Of a stretch of DNA of 64,000 bases, positions 36,259 to 45,767 are shown one piece after another. The DNA is from Manihot esculenta (Eukaryota; Streptophyta; Magnoliopsida; Malpighiales; Euphorbiaceae), in NCBI RefSeq assembly GCF_001659605.2, contig NC_035174.2:26175027-26239026 (forward strand), read 5' to 3'. Under the pieces are notes generated by a model. It was not told the DNA's origin. It worked only from the letters and a program-made list of their open reading frames with translations, and ran no database searches. The first letter of the stretch is position 1. Each line of letters starts with the position of its first letter. A program made the position numbers and the translations under genes.

Positions 36259-39200
36259 TTAAAAGAGATGAGGGTACTGCTGGAGCATAGACTCCCGTGT
36301 CTCCCAAGTGCATTCTTCCAAGTTGTGGTGGTTCCACAGGACTTTCACCATCGGGATTTCCTTGTTTCTTAACTTTCTGATCTGGGTGTCTATGATCTGC
36401 ACTGGCTGTTCAACATAGGTGAGATCCTCTTGGACCTCCACATCAGGCTCACTAAGAACCTTGCTCGGATCTGACACAAACTTCCTCAACATTGAAACAT
36501 GGAAAACCGGGTGGATTCTTTCCATTGAAGCAGGTAAATCTAGCTTGTACGACACATTCCCAATCTTTTGCAAGATCTCAAAGGGTCCGATGTATCGTGG
36601 GGCTAGTTTACCTTTCTTCCCGAAGCGAACCACTCCCTTCATTGGAGATACCTTGAGCAATACCAGATCCCCCTCCTGAAACTCTAACTGTCTTCTGCGG
36701 ACGTCTGCATAGCTCTTCTGTCTGCTTGCAGCAGTCTTGATTCTTTCTCTGATTATGGGTACCACCCTGCTGGTGATCTCTACTAACTCAGGCCCTGCCA
36801 AGGCCTTTTCTCCAACTTCCTCCCAGCAAACAGGTGATCTGCACTTCCTTCCGTACAAAGCTTCATATGGAGCCATCCCGATGCTAGCATGATGGCTGTT
36901 GTTGTAGGCAAACTCCACCAAAGGTAAATGTTGCCTCCAAGAACCGCCAAAGTCCAGCACACACATTCTAAGCATATCCTCGATAGTCTGGATGGTCCTT
37001 TCTGACTGTCCATCTGTCTGTGGATGGAAGGCCATGCTAAAATCCAACCTAGTACCCATGGCATTCTGCAGACTCCGCCAAAACCTGGAGGTGAACTGGG
37101 GCCCTCTATCTGACACTACCGAAACAGGAACCCCATGCAGTCTGACTATCTCATCAACATACACCTGCGCCAACTTGTCCCCAGAATAGCCACTCCTGAC
37201 AGGGATGAAGTGAGCAGATTTAGTGAGTCTGTCCACAATCACCCATATGGAGTCCAATCTGTTGGACGCCGCCGGTAACCCCACTACGAAGTCCATAGCT
37301 ATATTTTCCCATTTCCATTCTGGAATAGGTAGCGGGTTAAGCATTCCAGCCGGCTTCTGATGTTCCAGCTTCACCCTCTGACATACTTCGCAGGCGGACA
37401 CAAACTGTGCCACTTCTTTCTTCATCGCTGGCCACCAATAAACTTTCTTCAGATCTTGATACATCTTGGTGGCTCCGGGGTGAATGTTGTATCTTGCATT
37501 ATGAGCCTCTCTCATAATGTCTCCTTTTAGTCCAATGTCATCTGGTACACATAGTCTGCTCCCATAGCGGAGGATCCCCTTACTGTCGAATCTGAACTCA
37601 CTATCATTGCCTGACTGAACAGTCCTGGCAACCTTCACTAACTTCGGGTCCTCATGCTGTTTCTGAGCCACCTGCTCCAGAAACACGGGTGCTACTCTCA
37701 TCTGGGCCATTAAGGCACCTGTACCAGATAACTCCAACTGTAGACCTTCCTCAATATGCTTGTAGAACTCCTTCACCACTGGTCTCCTCTCTGCCGTGAT
37801 GTGGGATAGACTGCCTAGTGACTTCCGGCTTAGGGCGTCTGCCACGACATTCGCCTTACCCGGATGGTACTGAATCTTGCAATCATAGTCACTCAGCAGC
37901 TCTACCCATCTCCTCTGTCTCAAATTCAAATCCCTCTGACTCAAGATGTACTGTAGGCTCTTATGATCCGTGAAGATCTCACATTTAACCCCATAGAGGT
38001 AATGCCTCCACATCTTGAGTGCAAAGATTACTGCTGCCATTTCAAGGTCATGTGTGGGGTAATTCAACTCATGCTTCTTTAGCTGCCTAGAAGCATAAGC
38101 AATCACCCTCTCATTCTGCATCAGTACACAACCCAGTTCCACACGGGACGCATCACAAAAGACCGTAAAGTCCTCATCACTAGATGGCAGAGCTAACACT
38201 GGTGCTGAAGTCAACCTCTTCTTAAGCTCTTCGAAACTCTCCTCGCACTGGTCGGTCCACAGAAACTTCTGATTCTTCCTGGTTAGTCTGGTCAGAGGAG
38301 CTGCTATCTTTGAGAAGTCCTGAACGAACCTCCTGTAGTAACCTGCCAAACCCAAGAAACTTCTAATCTCTGTCACTGAAGTGGGTCTAGGCCAGTTAGC
38401 CACAGTTTCTGTCTTCTTGGGGTCTACCTCAATACCATTCTCTGACACTACATGCCCCAAGAACGAAATGCTCCTCAGCCAGAACTCACATTTAGAGAAT
38501 TTGGCATACAAGCCATGTTCCCTCAAAGTCTGCAAGACCAACCGCAGATGATGGGCATGCTCCTCTGCATTCCTGGAATACACTAAGATATCATCTATGA
38601 AGACAATAACAAAGTGATCCAAGTACTGGCTAAACACTCTGTTCATGAGATCCATGAATGCTGCAGGGGCGTTAGTTAACCCGAACGGCATCACAAGGAA
38701 CTCAAAATGCCCATATCTGGTCCTGAAAGCCGTCTTTGGCACATCCTCATTCCTTATCCTTAGCTGATGGTACCCCGATCTTAGATCTATTTTGGAGAAA
38801 CAACCCGCTCCGGCTAGCTGGTCGAATAGATCATCGATCCTAGGCAATGGGTACCTATTCTTGGTAGTGACTTTGTTTAACTGCCTGTAGTCGATACAAA
38901 GTCTAAGGGATCCCTCCTTCTTCCTCACAAACAAGACCGGAGCACCCCAAGGTGAGGTACTCTGTCGGATGAAACCCTTTTCTACCAGCTCTTGCAATTG
39001 CTCTTTCAACTCCTTTAACTCGGCTGGAGCCATCCTGTAGGGAGGGATAGAGATCGGTCTAGTTTCAGGCATCAACTCTATCTCGAACTCTATCTCCCTA
39101 GCAGGTGGTAAACCTGGAAGCTCATCAGGAAAAACATCCTGAAACTCTCTGACAACTGGCACCGAGGCCGGCTCCCTGACCTGACTGTCTAGCTCTCTCA

Positions 39201-39468
39201 CATGAGCTAAGTACCCCTGACATCCCTTCCTAAGCAACCTACGAGCCTGAAGAGCTGATATCAGACCTCTAGGTGTGCCCCTCTTGTCTCCTCTGAAGAT
39301 GACCTCTGACCCGTTCTGATCTCTGAACCTGACTACCTTGTCCCTGCAGTCCAAGGTAGCACCATGGGTAGATAGCCAATCCATCCCTAGAATGACGTCA
39401 AAGTCTGTCAAATCTAGAACCACAAGGTCGGCGGAGAGGCATCTTCCCTCAATAAAAACTGGACTGTA
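36259..39468 (-). CDS. Pol polyprotein of element C (protease end, RT, RNase H, integrase, chromodomain)
   Basis: 1,069 uninterrupted sense codons follow the TAG at 39469-39471; the first Met (39423) gives 1,054 residues. Counting from that Met: protease end VILGMDWL (about 10-17), RT with [11 protein letters not shown] and catalytic FIDDILVYS (about 275-283), RNase H ([14 protein letters not shown] near 415; [14 protein letters not shown] near 535), and the integrase HHCC finger ([12 protein letters not shown] to CEVCQ, about 650-690). The D-D-E core follows ([27 protein letters not shown]), then a GPY/F-like [19 protein letters not shown] and a chromodomain-like tail ([18 protein letters not shown]). 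All catalytic residues are present. Without readthrough of the TAG, these domains lack a complete protease and a natural start. Confidence 0.92.
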   Translation of the reverse strand, partial: YSPVFIEGRCLSADLVVLDLTDFDVILGMDWLSTHGATLDCRDKVVRFRDQNGSEVIFRGDKRGTPRGLISALQARRLLRKGCQGYLAHVRELDSQVREPASVPVVREFQDVFPDELPGLPPAREIEFEIELMPETRPISIPPYRMAPAELKELKEQLQELVEKGFIRQSTSPWGAPVLFVRKKEGSLRLCIDYRQLNKVTTKNRYPLPRIDDLFDQLAGAGCFSKIDLRSGYHQLRIRNEDVPKTAFRTRYGHFEFLVMPFGLTNAPAAFMDLMNRVFSQYLDHFVIVFIDDILVYSRNAEEHAHHLRLVLQTLREHGLYAKFSKCEFWLRSISFLGHVVSENGIEVDPKKTETVANWPRPTSVTEIRSFLGLAGYYRRFVQDFSKIAAPLTRLTRKNQKFLWTDQCEESFEELKKRLTSAPVLALPSSDEDFTVFCDASRVELGCVLMQNERVIAYASRQLKKHELNYPTHDLEMAAVIFALKMWRHYLYGVKCEIFTDHKSLQYILSQRDLNLRQRRWVELLSDYDCKIQYHPGKANVVADALSRKSLGSLSHITAERRPVVKEFYKHIEEGLQLELSGTGALMAQMRVAPVFLEQVAQKQHEDPKLVKVARTVQSGNDSEFRFDSKGILRYGSRLCVPDDIGLKGDIMREAHNARYNIHPGATKMYQDLKKVYWWPAMKKEVAQFVSACEVCQRVKLEHQKPAGMLNPLPIPEWKWENIAMDFVVGLPAASNRLDSIWVIVDRLTKSAHFIPVRSGYSGDKLAQVYVDEIVRLHGVPVSVVSDRGPQFTSRFWRSLQNAMGTRLDFSMAFHPQTDGQSERTIQTIEDMLRMCVLDFGGSWRQHLPLVEFAYNNSHHASIGMAPYEALYGRKCRSPVCWEEVGEKALAGPELVEITSRVVPIIRERIKTAASRQKSYADVRRRQLEFQEGDLVLLKVSPMKGVVRFGKKGKLAPRYIGPFEILQKIGNVSYKLDLPASMERIHPVFHVSMLRKFVSDPSKVLSEPDVEVQEDLTYVEQPVQIIDTQIRKLRNKEIPMVKVLWNHHNLEECTWETRESMLQQYPHLF

Positions 39469-41178
39469 CTAGCAGACTGACACTGCCACTGACGGGTCAC
39501 ACTTGGGTCCACTGACCCATAGGGGACACTCTAACCCAGAGACTATCAGACCCAACCTCTCAACGGCTCTCGGAGCAATAAATGAATGAGATGCACCCGG
39601 GTCCATTAATGCATACACATCAGAACACCCAATGATGAGATTACCTGACACCACGGTGTTGGATGTGTTAGCCTCCTGCTGTGTCATGGTGAAGATCCTG
39701 GCTGGAGCTGATGGACCTTCACCTCGGGAACCAGAAGAAGAGGCTGCCCCTCTTCCTCTTCCTCTGCCACTGCCCTGAGTTGTGGCTGGAACTGCTGGCT
39801 GTGCCACACTACCAGAAGCTGTCTGCTGGGGCTGGCCCATAAAAGGCGCTCTAGGACAATCCCGAGCTATGTGTCCCTCCTGTCCACATCTGAAACATGC
39901 ATTAGTCCCAGCTCGACACACTCCCCTGTGCGGTCTTCCACATCTCTGGCATTCTGTACCATCTGAGCCTGAGCTCGAGCCACCGCCAAATCCCAGACCG
40001 GATTTCAACTTGTTCCAAAACTTATTCTTCTTCGGCTTCCTGGTGGTACTATCCCACCTCTTCTTACCTGAGCTCTGAGAAGAGAAACCTGGTCCTCCTC
40101 TGCTTGGGGTCTTAACCCCTGAAGACTGGGTCACTGACTGCTTCACTGACCCCTCAACTATAGCACTTGCCTCCATTCTTCGAGCCATATCCACCACAGT
40201 GTGGAAACTTTCTCTCTCAGCTGACTGAACCAACGAGGAGTACCTGGAATGCAGCTTCATAACATATTTCTTGGCTTTCTTCGTATCTGAATCTAGAGCT
40301 TGCCCTGAAAAAGGCAATAGCTCCAAGAATTTATCCGTGAACTCCTCTACACTCATGTGCTCTGACTGCCTCAGTTGCTCAAACTCAATCATTTTCAGTT
40401 CTCTAGAACTGTCTGGAAAAGCCCATCCAGCGAACTCATTCGCAAATTCTTCCCATGTCATACCGTCTAGTCTCGGGTCCACATAACACTTGAACCATTC
40501 CCGTGCCTTCTTGCACTTTAGAGTAAACCCTGCCATCTGAATGGCCCTGCTGTCACTTGCCCCTAGCTCATCCGTTATTGTTTTCACTACTCTCAGATAC
40601 TCAAAGGGGTCATCCCCTGACTTGTATTTGGGAGCATCTAGCTTGAGGTAATCTGTCATCTTCACCTTGCTCCCATCGACTGAGCTAGGTCTAGGAGGTT
40701 GAGTAACTGGGGCTGCTGGTTCTGTAGGTGGTGGAGGTGGAGGTGCAGCATTCCCCGAAGTGGGGTTTGCCGGATTTGGATAGAAGGGTGAGGGTGGATA
40801 AGCTGGGTACTGTGTATAGGGTGGATAGAAAGGTGGATAAGGCATGTAGGTAGGGTAGGGGTGAAAGCTGGAGTAATCCGATGTACCTCCCGTCGGATAC
40901 CCTGAACCCTGTGGAAAGGGTGGATAATGGGGTGGAAAACCATACCCCGAGGCCTGAACGCCTCCCTGAGACTCCCCTGTCCCTTCTTCCTGCATGCTCA
41001 CATCCAGGTTCCCATCCCTCCTCTGATCCTCTTCCATAACCTCCCTCACATCTGAAGAACTTCCTCCTCTATCAGTCCCCCTTCGGCTAGCATCAAAAGA
41101 CCTTCTAGGGTCCCTTGACACTCTATCTCTGTTGGCTCTACAAGACATTGCCCTAGGCAATGTAGGAGGACGGGCGCT
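39469..41178 (-). pseudogene. Gag and protease N-terminus of element C (5' end displaced by element D)
   Basis: The gag start is the ATG at 48406 on the far side of element D. The frame runs to 48347 and resumes in phase at 41178 when one duplication copy is counted, for 589 codons in all. Domains: basic/acidic N-terminus (RDPRRSFDASRRGTDRGG), Pro/Tyr-rich linker, capsid core (MTDYLKLDAPKYKSGDDPF, then FANEFAGWAFPDSSRELK), a half-knuckle CQRCGRPHRGVC, the CCHC knuckle CFRCGQEGHIARDC, a Gly/Arg-rich linker and the protease active site DPG (ALMDPGASHSFIAP). The TAG at 39469-39471 falls inside the protease domain, after its catalytic Asp and before VILGMDWL. It therefore looks like a nonsense mutation rather than a programmed gag-pol stop. 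Confidence 0.9.
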
Positions 41179-41183
41179 CGTGC

Positions 41184-43762
41184 TGTAATACCCGGCTCGT
41201 TCAAACAATGGAATTTCTACCGTCCGGTGGAATTCTGGTGGTCGGAGTAGCCGGTATTGATTAAGTTAGAGTTTAAGCAAAGGGTTTTAAAAGGTTTTTA
41301 AAGGTTTTTAAGTGTTTTGATAGTTTTTAAGTTAAGTGGAAGTGAGTTTTGAAGAAAAAGGTTAAGGAGACAAAATGCAGTTTCGGCCGCCGAAGGTGAC
41401 ATTCGGCCGCCGAAAGGGCTTGAGGTTCGGCTTCCGAAAGAAAAGTTTGGCCGCCGAACGTTGCATGGTTTTGCCTGCATGTTTGGCCGCCGAACATGGT
41501 TGACCAAGCCATCGATAAAAGCCCCTTAGGTCGGTTCAAGAGGAGAGTTCTCTCCCTCTTCCTACCCAAGGTGAGCTCATGTCCTCCTTGGCATGATTTC
41601 TTAGTTTTCCAAGTTTCTTTCAAAGTTTTAGTAAGCTTTCAACTTGGTTTTGAAGGTTTTGAGCAAATAGGAGCTAGTTGAAGGTTTTGAAGCTTTCGGA
41701 GGAGTTTTCTCCACGTTTTGAAGTTGAGGTCATACCAACTCAAGAGGTAAGGGTTGATCTCTATGTTTTATGATGTTTTAAGCATGTTTTACGGATAGTT
41801 TTAGAAGTTTTATGGGGTGAAGGGTTTAGTTTTGCATGGGTGTGCATGGGAGGGTTTTAGGGACCCTATGTGCACTATGTGTTTATGTGTTGATGTTGTT
41901 AGAGTTTAAGGGTGTTTTAGACCCCTTTAGGTATGTTTCGAGGTCTATGTAAGGTTTGGTGAGGTTATATGCAAGAGAAGTGAGTTAGGGAAGTTAAGGG
42001 AGCGTGGTTGTGCATGAACTGAGTTCTTAAAGAACTCAGGTTCGGCCGCCGAAGTGAGTTTCGGCCGCCGAATGCCTTGTGGAGGTGGCTTAGGCTGCCG
42101 AAGGCTGCTTCCGGAAGTTAGACTTTCGGATCTGTCATGCACATTCGGCCGCCGAAGGTGCCGCCGAAAGTAGGTGAGTTTCGTCTCTGGAGGAGACTTT
42201 CGGCCGCCGAAAGTGCCGCCGAAGGTGCTCTGTTTTGCCTTCCTTTGCATGATTTTTCATGCATGTTTATGAGGCTATAGAGGGGTTTTGGGAAGGTGTA
42301 TTAGAGTTATGCTAGAGATGTTTAGCACCTCATGAGAGTCCTTTGATGTAGGATTTGATCAGAGAAGAGGTGCTTAGCTTCAGTACAGAGTTGGCCAAGT
42401 TAGTGGAGCAGAGGTTACAGGTGAGTGGGACTAACTATGCATGTTTTAAAATGATGTTTAAGGATAGTAAAGGTATGAGCATGAGACATGCATCATGAAT
42501 GCCATGAGATATTAGGATGCTGCATTAGAATTCATAAAGGTGTTGCATTGCATAATTTGATGAGTATGCGGATGCATGTTGGATGATCCTTTAGCCCTCA
42601 GTTTGGTATGCTATGACATGATATGAATTACGTAAAGAGTCAAGCATGATAAGTGTGAGCAGGGAGGCCTAATCGCCCCTGTTAGTCAAAGGTAGATAGT
42701 CAGGAGGCCTAATCGCCCTGACAAAATGTTTTCAGAAAGCAGTCAGAGGAGGCCTAATCGCCCTGACAAAACGTTTTCAGAAATTAGTCAGGAGGCCTAA
42801 TCGCCCTGACAAAACCGTTTTTAGAAAATTAAGCCCTGGAGGAGGCCTAATCGCCCCAGGCACTGTGAGTAGTTAAGTAGTACATGTGAGTCAGTTATGT
42901 GGAGGGCTATAGGTGACAACTTCTTCCTTGATGTGTATTAGTTGTGATGTGATGCATGGCATGAGAGCATATGTTTTTATGAACTGTTTTTATGGTTCCT
43001 ACTCACTGGGCTTTAGAAGCTCATCCCTCTCCCTTATCCCAGTATTGCAGGGCCAGAGTATGATCAGAGTAAGCTAAGAGAAGAAGGCTAAAGAGCAGAA
43101 TAATGAGAAGTTATGTTATAGTATAGTATGGATTGAGGTGTAAACATGTATATGTTTAGAGAAGTTTTATGTTATGTCAAGTTGTATATGTTTAGCAAGA
43201 TGATGTAAAGTTCAAGTGATGATATGCTATGTTATGTATGCATGTATAGTATAGTTGTGGACATGATGATGTATGGACATGAGCTATATGAATGTATAGA
43301 AAAAGAATGTTGTAAAGAGATAAAGTAAAGTTAAGAAAAGTTAAAGAGATATGGTTAGAATGTGCTTTGCCTAATGTATAGAGGTATGGTTTGCCTAAGG
43401 TTGGCTAATCCTGGAATGGTACATGATCAATGAGTTTAAAGAGAAATGTTTTCATGATGCATGAAATGTTTTACAGATGTTTTTTATGGCCAAGCCTAAT
43501 AAGTATGAGCATGCAGGAGTTAGGCTTGGAAAAAAAAAAAAAAAAAGGAAAGAAAAGTTTCAGTTACAGTCCCTCGGGGTAAGCCTGGGGTGTTTAAAAG
43601 TATAAAGTTTTATGAAAAGATTGATCATGTATAGGATTAGACCAGACGTATAGAAGGAATGTCAGGCTTACTACGGGTCCCGGCGGCCTTAAGCCGATCT
43701 GGATCCTAGTGCCGAACAGTTTGGAGCCGTTACAGAAGGGTACCGGTTTCCGGGCTGTTACA
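41184..43762 (+). repeat. 5' LTR of element D
   Basis: Starts TGTAATACCCGGC and ends GGGCTGTTACA. Upstream palindromes lie at 41383-41495. The TATA-like CGATAAAAG is at 41513-41521. Putative intron 1 runs from donor AGAGGTAAGG (GT at 41747) to acceptor GATGTAG ending at 42351. The exon-like block 42352-42420 (69 nt) is followed by donor GTGAGT at 42421 and acceptor TATTGCAG ending at 43050. The second palindrome cluster is at 42040-42230, the minisatellite at 42661-42865. Confidence 0.94.
42661..42865. repeat. LTR minisatellite, element D (5 units)
   Basis: Five units with the core GGAGGCCTAATCGCCC, several within CAGGAGGCCTAATCGCCCTG (ends CAGG and CCTG are complementary). Units are about 35-50 bp apart. 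An identical array lies at 47245-47449 in the 3' LTR. The sequence is unrelated to the arrays of A, B and C. Confidence 0.92.
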
Positions 43763-43764
43763 GT

Positions 43765-43776
43765 TGGTATCAGAGC
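43765..43776 (+). other. Primer binding site of element D
   Basis: TGGTATCAGAGC two bases after the 5' LTR end, the same initiator tRNA-Met site as in B and C. Element D thus keeps the cis signals for reverse transcription. Confidence 0.93.
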
Positions 43777-44143
43777 AGAGGGCCTCATAAGTACGGTGTG
43801 TTGAGCAAGGTCTCTCACATCGGAAAGAGGTTGTTTTAGTAAGGCAAGCACAATAAGAAAGATTAAGCGAAAGATCATGTCCACTAGGATAGGATAAAGA
43901 GTCCTGTCTTGCAGGTTGATGTGTAATGCCATGTTTGATGCATGTGCATTTTAGATGTATTATGAATGTTAACGGATCCCTGATTCCTCAATATGCTATG
44001 TTATGATATGAGATGAGTTGAGAGACCAGAAATGGCTTTTGGCACAGTTGGTCATGGCCTGTATGCTAGGTTGAGGAGTATTGGTGACAGATGCATTCAT
44101 AATACATATGTTTATAGAAGAGATTACGTGATGCTCTGTTTGA

Positions 44144-44908
44144 TTGCATGTGGGCCTACGTGTTTCAGAAAGAGCTGAGATGCAAGGTGATGGTCAATCG
44201 GTGGAGTCAGATCCATCTGAATGGGACGGTATGGATACCTTTTCCCCAGAATTGCCAGAGGCAAGAGCAAGCAGAGAGGAGATAGCAAGAGACCTAGAAA
44301 GGTCTTATGAGGTTAACAGGGAAGAAATGGTACAGAGGAGGGATGTAGGTCTGCAAGTAAGTATAGATGAAGAAAGGAAGGAAAAGTCAGAAGATGATGC
44401 TTGGACCGAGGAGTCCAAGAACTCAAGCACAGGAGAAGTTGATCCCTCCACTCTGAGCACAGCAGCCACAAGAGGTAAAAAGAAGACTAGAGGTTTGAGA
44501 AGGTCAAAGAGGAGTAGGTTCTGGCAGAGGCTGAAGGCTAGTCTGGATGCCTCAGGTTCAGGCCCTATAAGATGTAAAAGATGTGGAAGATCACACGGAG
44601 GGGTGTGTCTAGCGGGGACAACTGCTTGCTACCGGTGCGGACAGGATGGGCACTTTGCACGTGAGTGTCCTACTAAGTTTAACAGGGCACGGTCACCACG
44701 AATAGTTTCAGGAAGAGTAGCACAGCCAACAGTTCCAGCGATGGATCAAGCTAGTGGTCAAGATGGAGAGAGAGGTGTACCCCCGTCTTTGGTAGGATTT
44801 CCTGGAGAGGATCCATCAGCACCGATCCGGATCTTCACCTGGGCTCAGCAGAAGACTGACACATCAGACAGAGCGGGGTCAGGTATGTTCACTCTTCGGA
44901 TACACTGA
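44144..44908 (+). CDS. Reduced gag-like protein: N-terminal tail joined to zinc knuckles, capsid core missing
   Basis: 254 codons if the ATG at 44144 is used; the Met at 44180 (MQGDGQSVESDPSEWDGMD) better matches where related gags begin. The first half is acidic and low in complexity, with SREEIARDLERSYEVNREE resembling the RDPRRSFD stretch of B and C. The frame then jumps to the segment before the nucleocapsid (KRSRFWQRLKASLD, like KNKFWNKLKSGLG in C), the half-knuckle CKRCGRSHGGVC and the CCHC knuckle CYRCGQDGHFAREC. It continues to the linker before protease (PSAPIRIFTWAQQKTDTS) and stops. The capsid core of about 200 residues found in B and C is absent. The protein could bind RNA but probably not build a particle. 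Confidence 0.8.
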   Translation: MHVGLRVSERAEMQGDGQSVESDPSEWDGMDTFSPELPEARASREEIARDLERSYEVNREEMVQRRDVGLQVSIDEERKEKSEDDAWTEESKNSSTGEVDPSTLSTAATRGKKKTRGLRRSKRSRFWQRLKASLDASGSGPIRCKRCGRSHGGVCLAGTTACYRCGQDGHFARECPTKFNRARSPRIVSGRVAQPTVPAMDQASGQDGERGVPPSLVGFPGEDPSAPIRIFTWAQQKTDTSDRAGSGMFTLRIH

Positions 44909-45728
44909 TGTGTGAAGTTGTGAACCTTGATGTGTTGGTAGTTGTTTTAGGAGCTTTTAAGAAGTGAAGTTGATAGTTTCTGGGTGTAGAATGTTCTCTT
45001 TGGGACGTTAGACCCGGGTAGGATTCATCTGTGACCTAAGTTCCACTCAGTGTCATTTAAGAATAGATGCCTTCCACTCGACTTTGAGGTCCAAGACTTG
45101 AGTGTCTGGATGTCAATCGGGGAATGGATTGGTTTTCTTTCTGTGATACTGATGCTATCTGTGTCTGCAGTTCAAGGTAGCCAGGAACGGAGTTCAGAAT
45201 GAATCTGAGATAGGATCCAGAGAGGACTGAATAGGATGCCTAGAAATTTGAAGTAAGTTGGCAAGCTCACAGGATGTTTAAGAATGGATGTTAGAAGGAT
45301 AATGTTCAAGTTGAAAGGGTAGCAGACAGGTGAAAGAGCTAGTGTTAGTACCATAGACAGTAAGAATAGTTAGAGATGAAAGAGTTATAAGAGAGGTGTA
45401 GGAGTAGTGTAGGGAAGCAGTTAGTAGATGGCGGTTTATCTGACCTAGTACCTCACCCTGGAGCGTTCCAGTGATGTGCGGGAAAAGCAGGATAAATCAG
45501 AGATTCAGGTTCAGGTAGTAAAAGGTTAAAGAGATTAGTACAGAGGAAGAGGAGAGCAAAGAAGAATAAGAGTAAAAGTAGAAAGAAGGAAAGTGAAGAG
45601 AAGAAAAAGATCAGAGTAGCGCAGCAGAAGGCCAGAAAAGTCAGAAGCAAGTTTGAAGTTCAAACTTTGCTTGTTTTAAGTTTTGCATGTTTGCATGTTT
45701 GTTGTGCATCTATGTTATGTGTTGTTTT
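44909..45728 (+). pseudogene. Protease/RT remnants and untranslated 3' interior of element D
   Basis: No open frame of note. Recognisable decayed pieces match element B: GATGCCTTCCACTCGACTTT near 45067 corresponds to the protease segment at about 22780, GGAATGGATTGG near 45121 to the VILGMDWL coding, and TAGTACCTCACCCTGG near 45447 to the start of RT. These show that D arose by deletion and decay from an autonomous Tekay-like element. The rest, up to a purine-rich stretch at 45520-45650, is unassigned. Confidence 0.72.
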
Positions 45729-45767
45729 AACATTCGAGGACGAATGTTTTTTTTAAGGAGGGTAGAA
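45729..45767 (+). other. Palindrome and polypurine tract of element D
   Basis: The palindrome AACATTCGAGGACGAATGTT (45729-45748) lies just before TTTTAAGGAGGGTAGAA, which abuts the 3' LTR. The tract is interrupted by one T compared with B and C. Confidence 0.85.

Noticed and set aside
39469..39471. Programmed gag-pol stop in element C
   Set aside because: The TAG lies inside the protease domain and is not shared by element B. Kept as a finding but not called as regulation.
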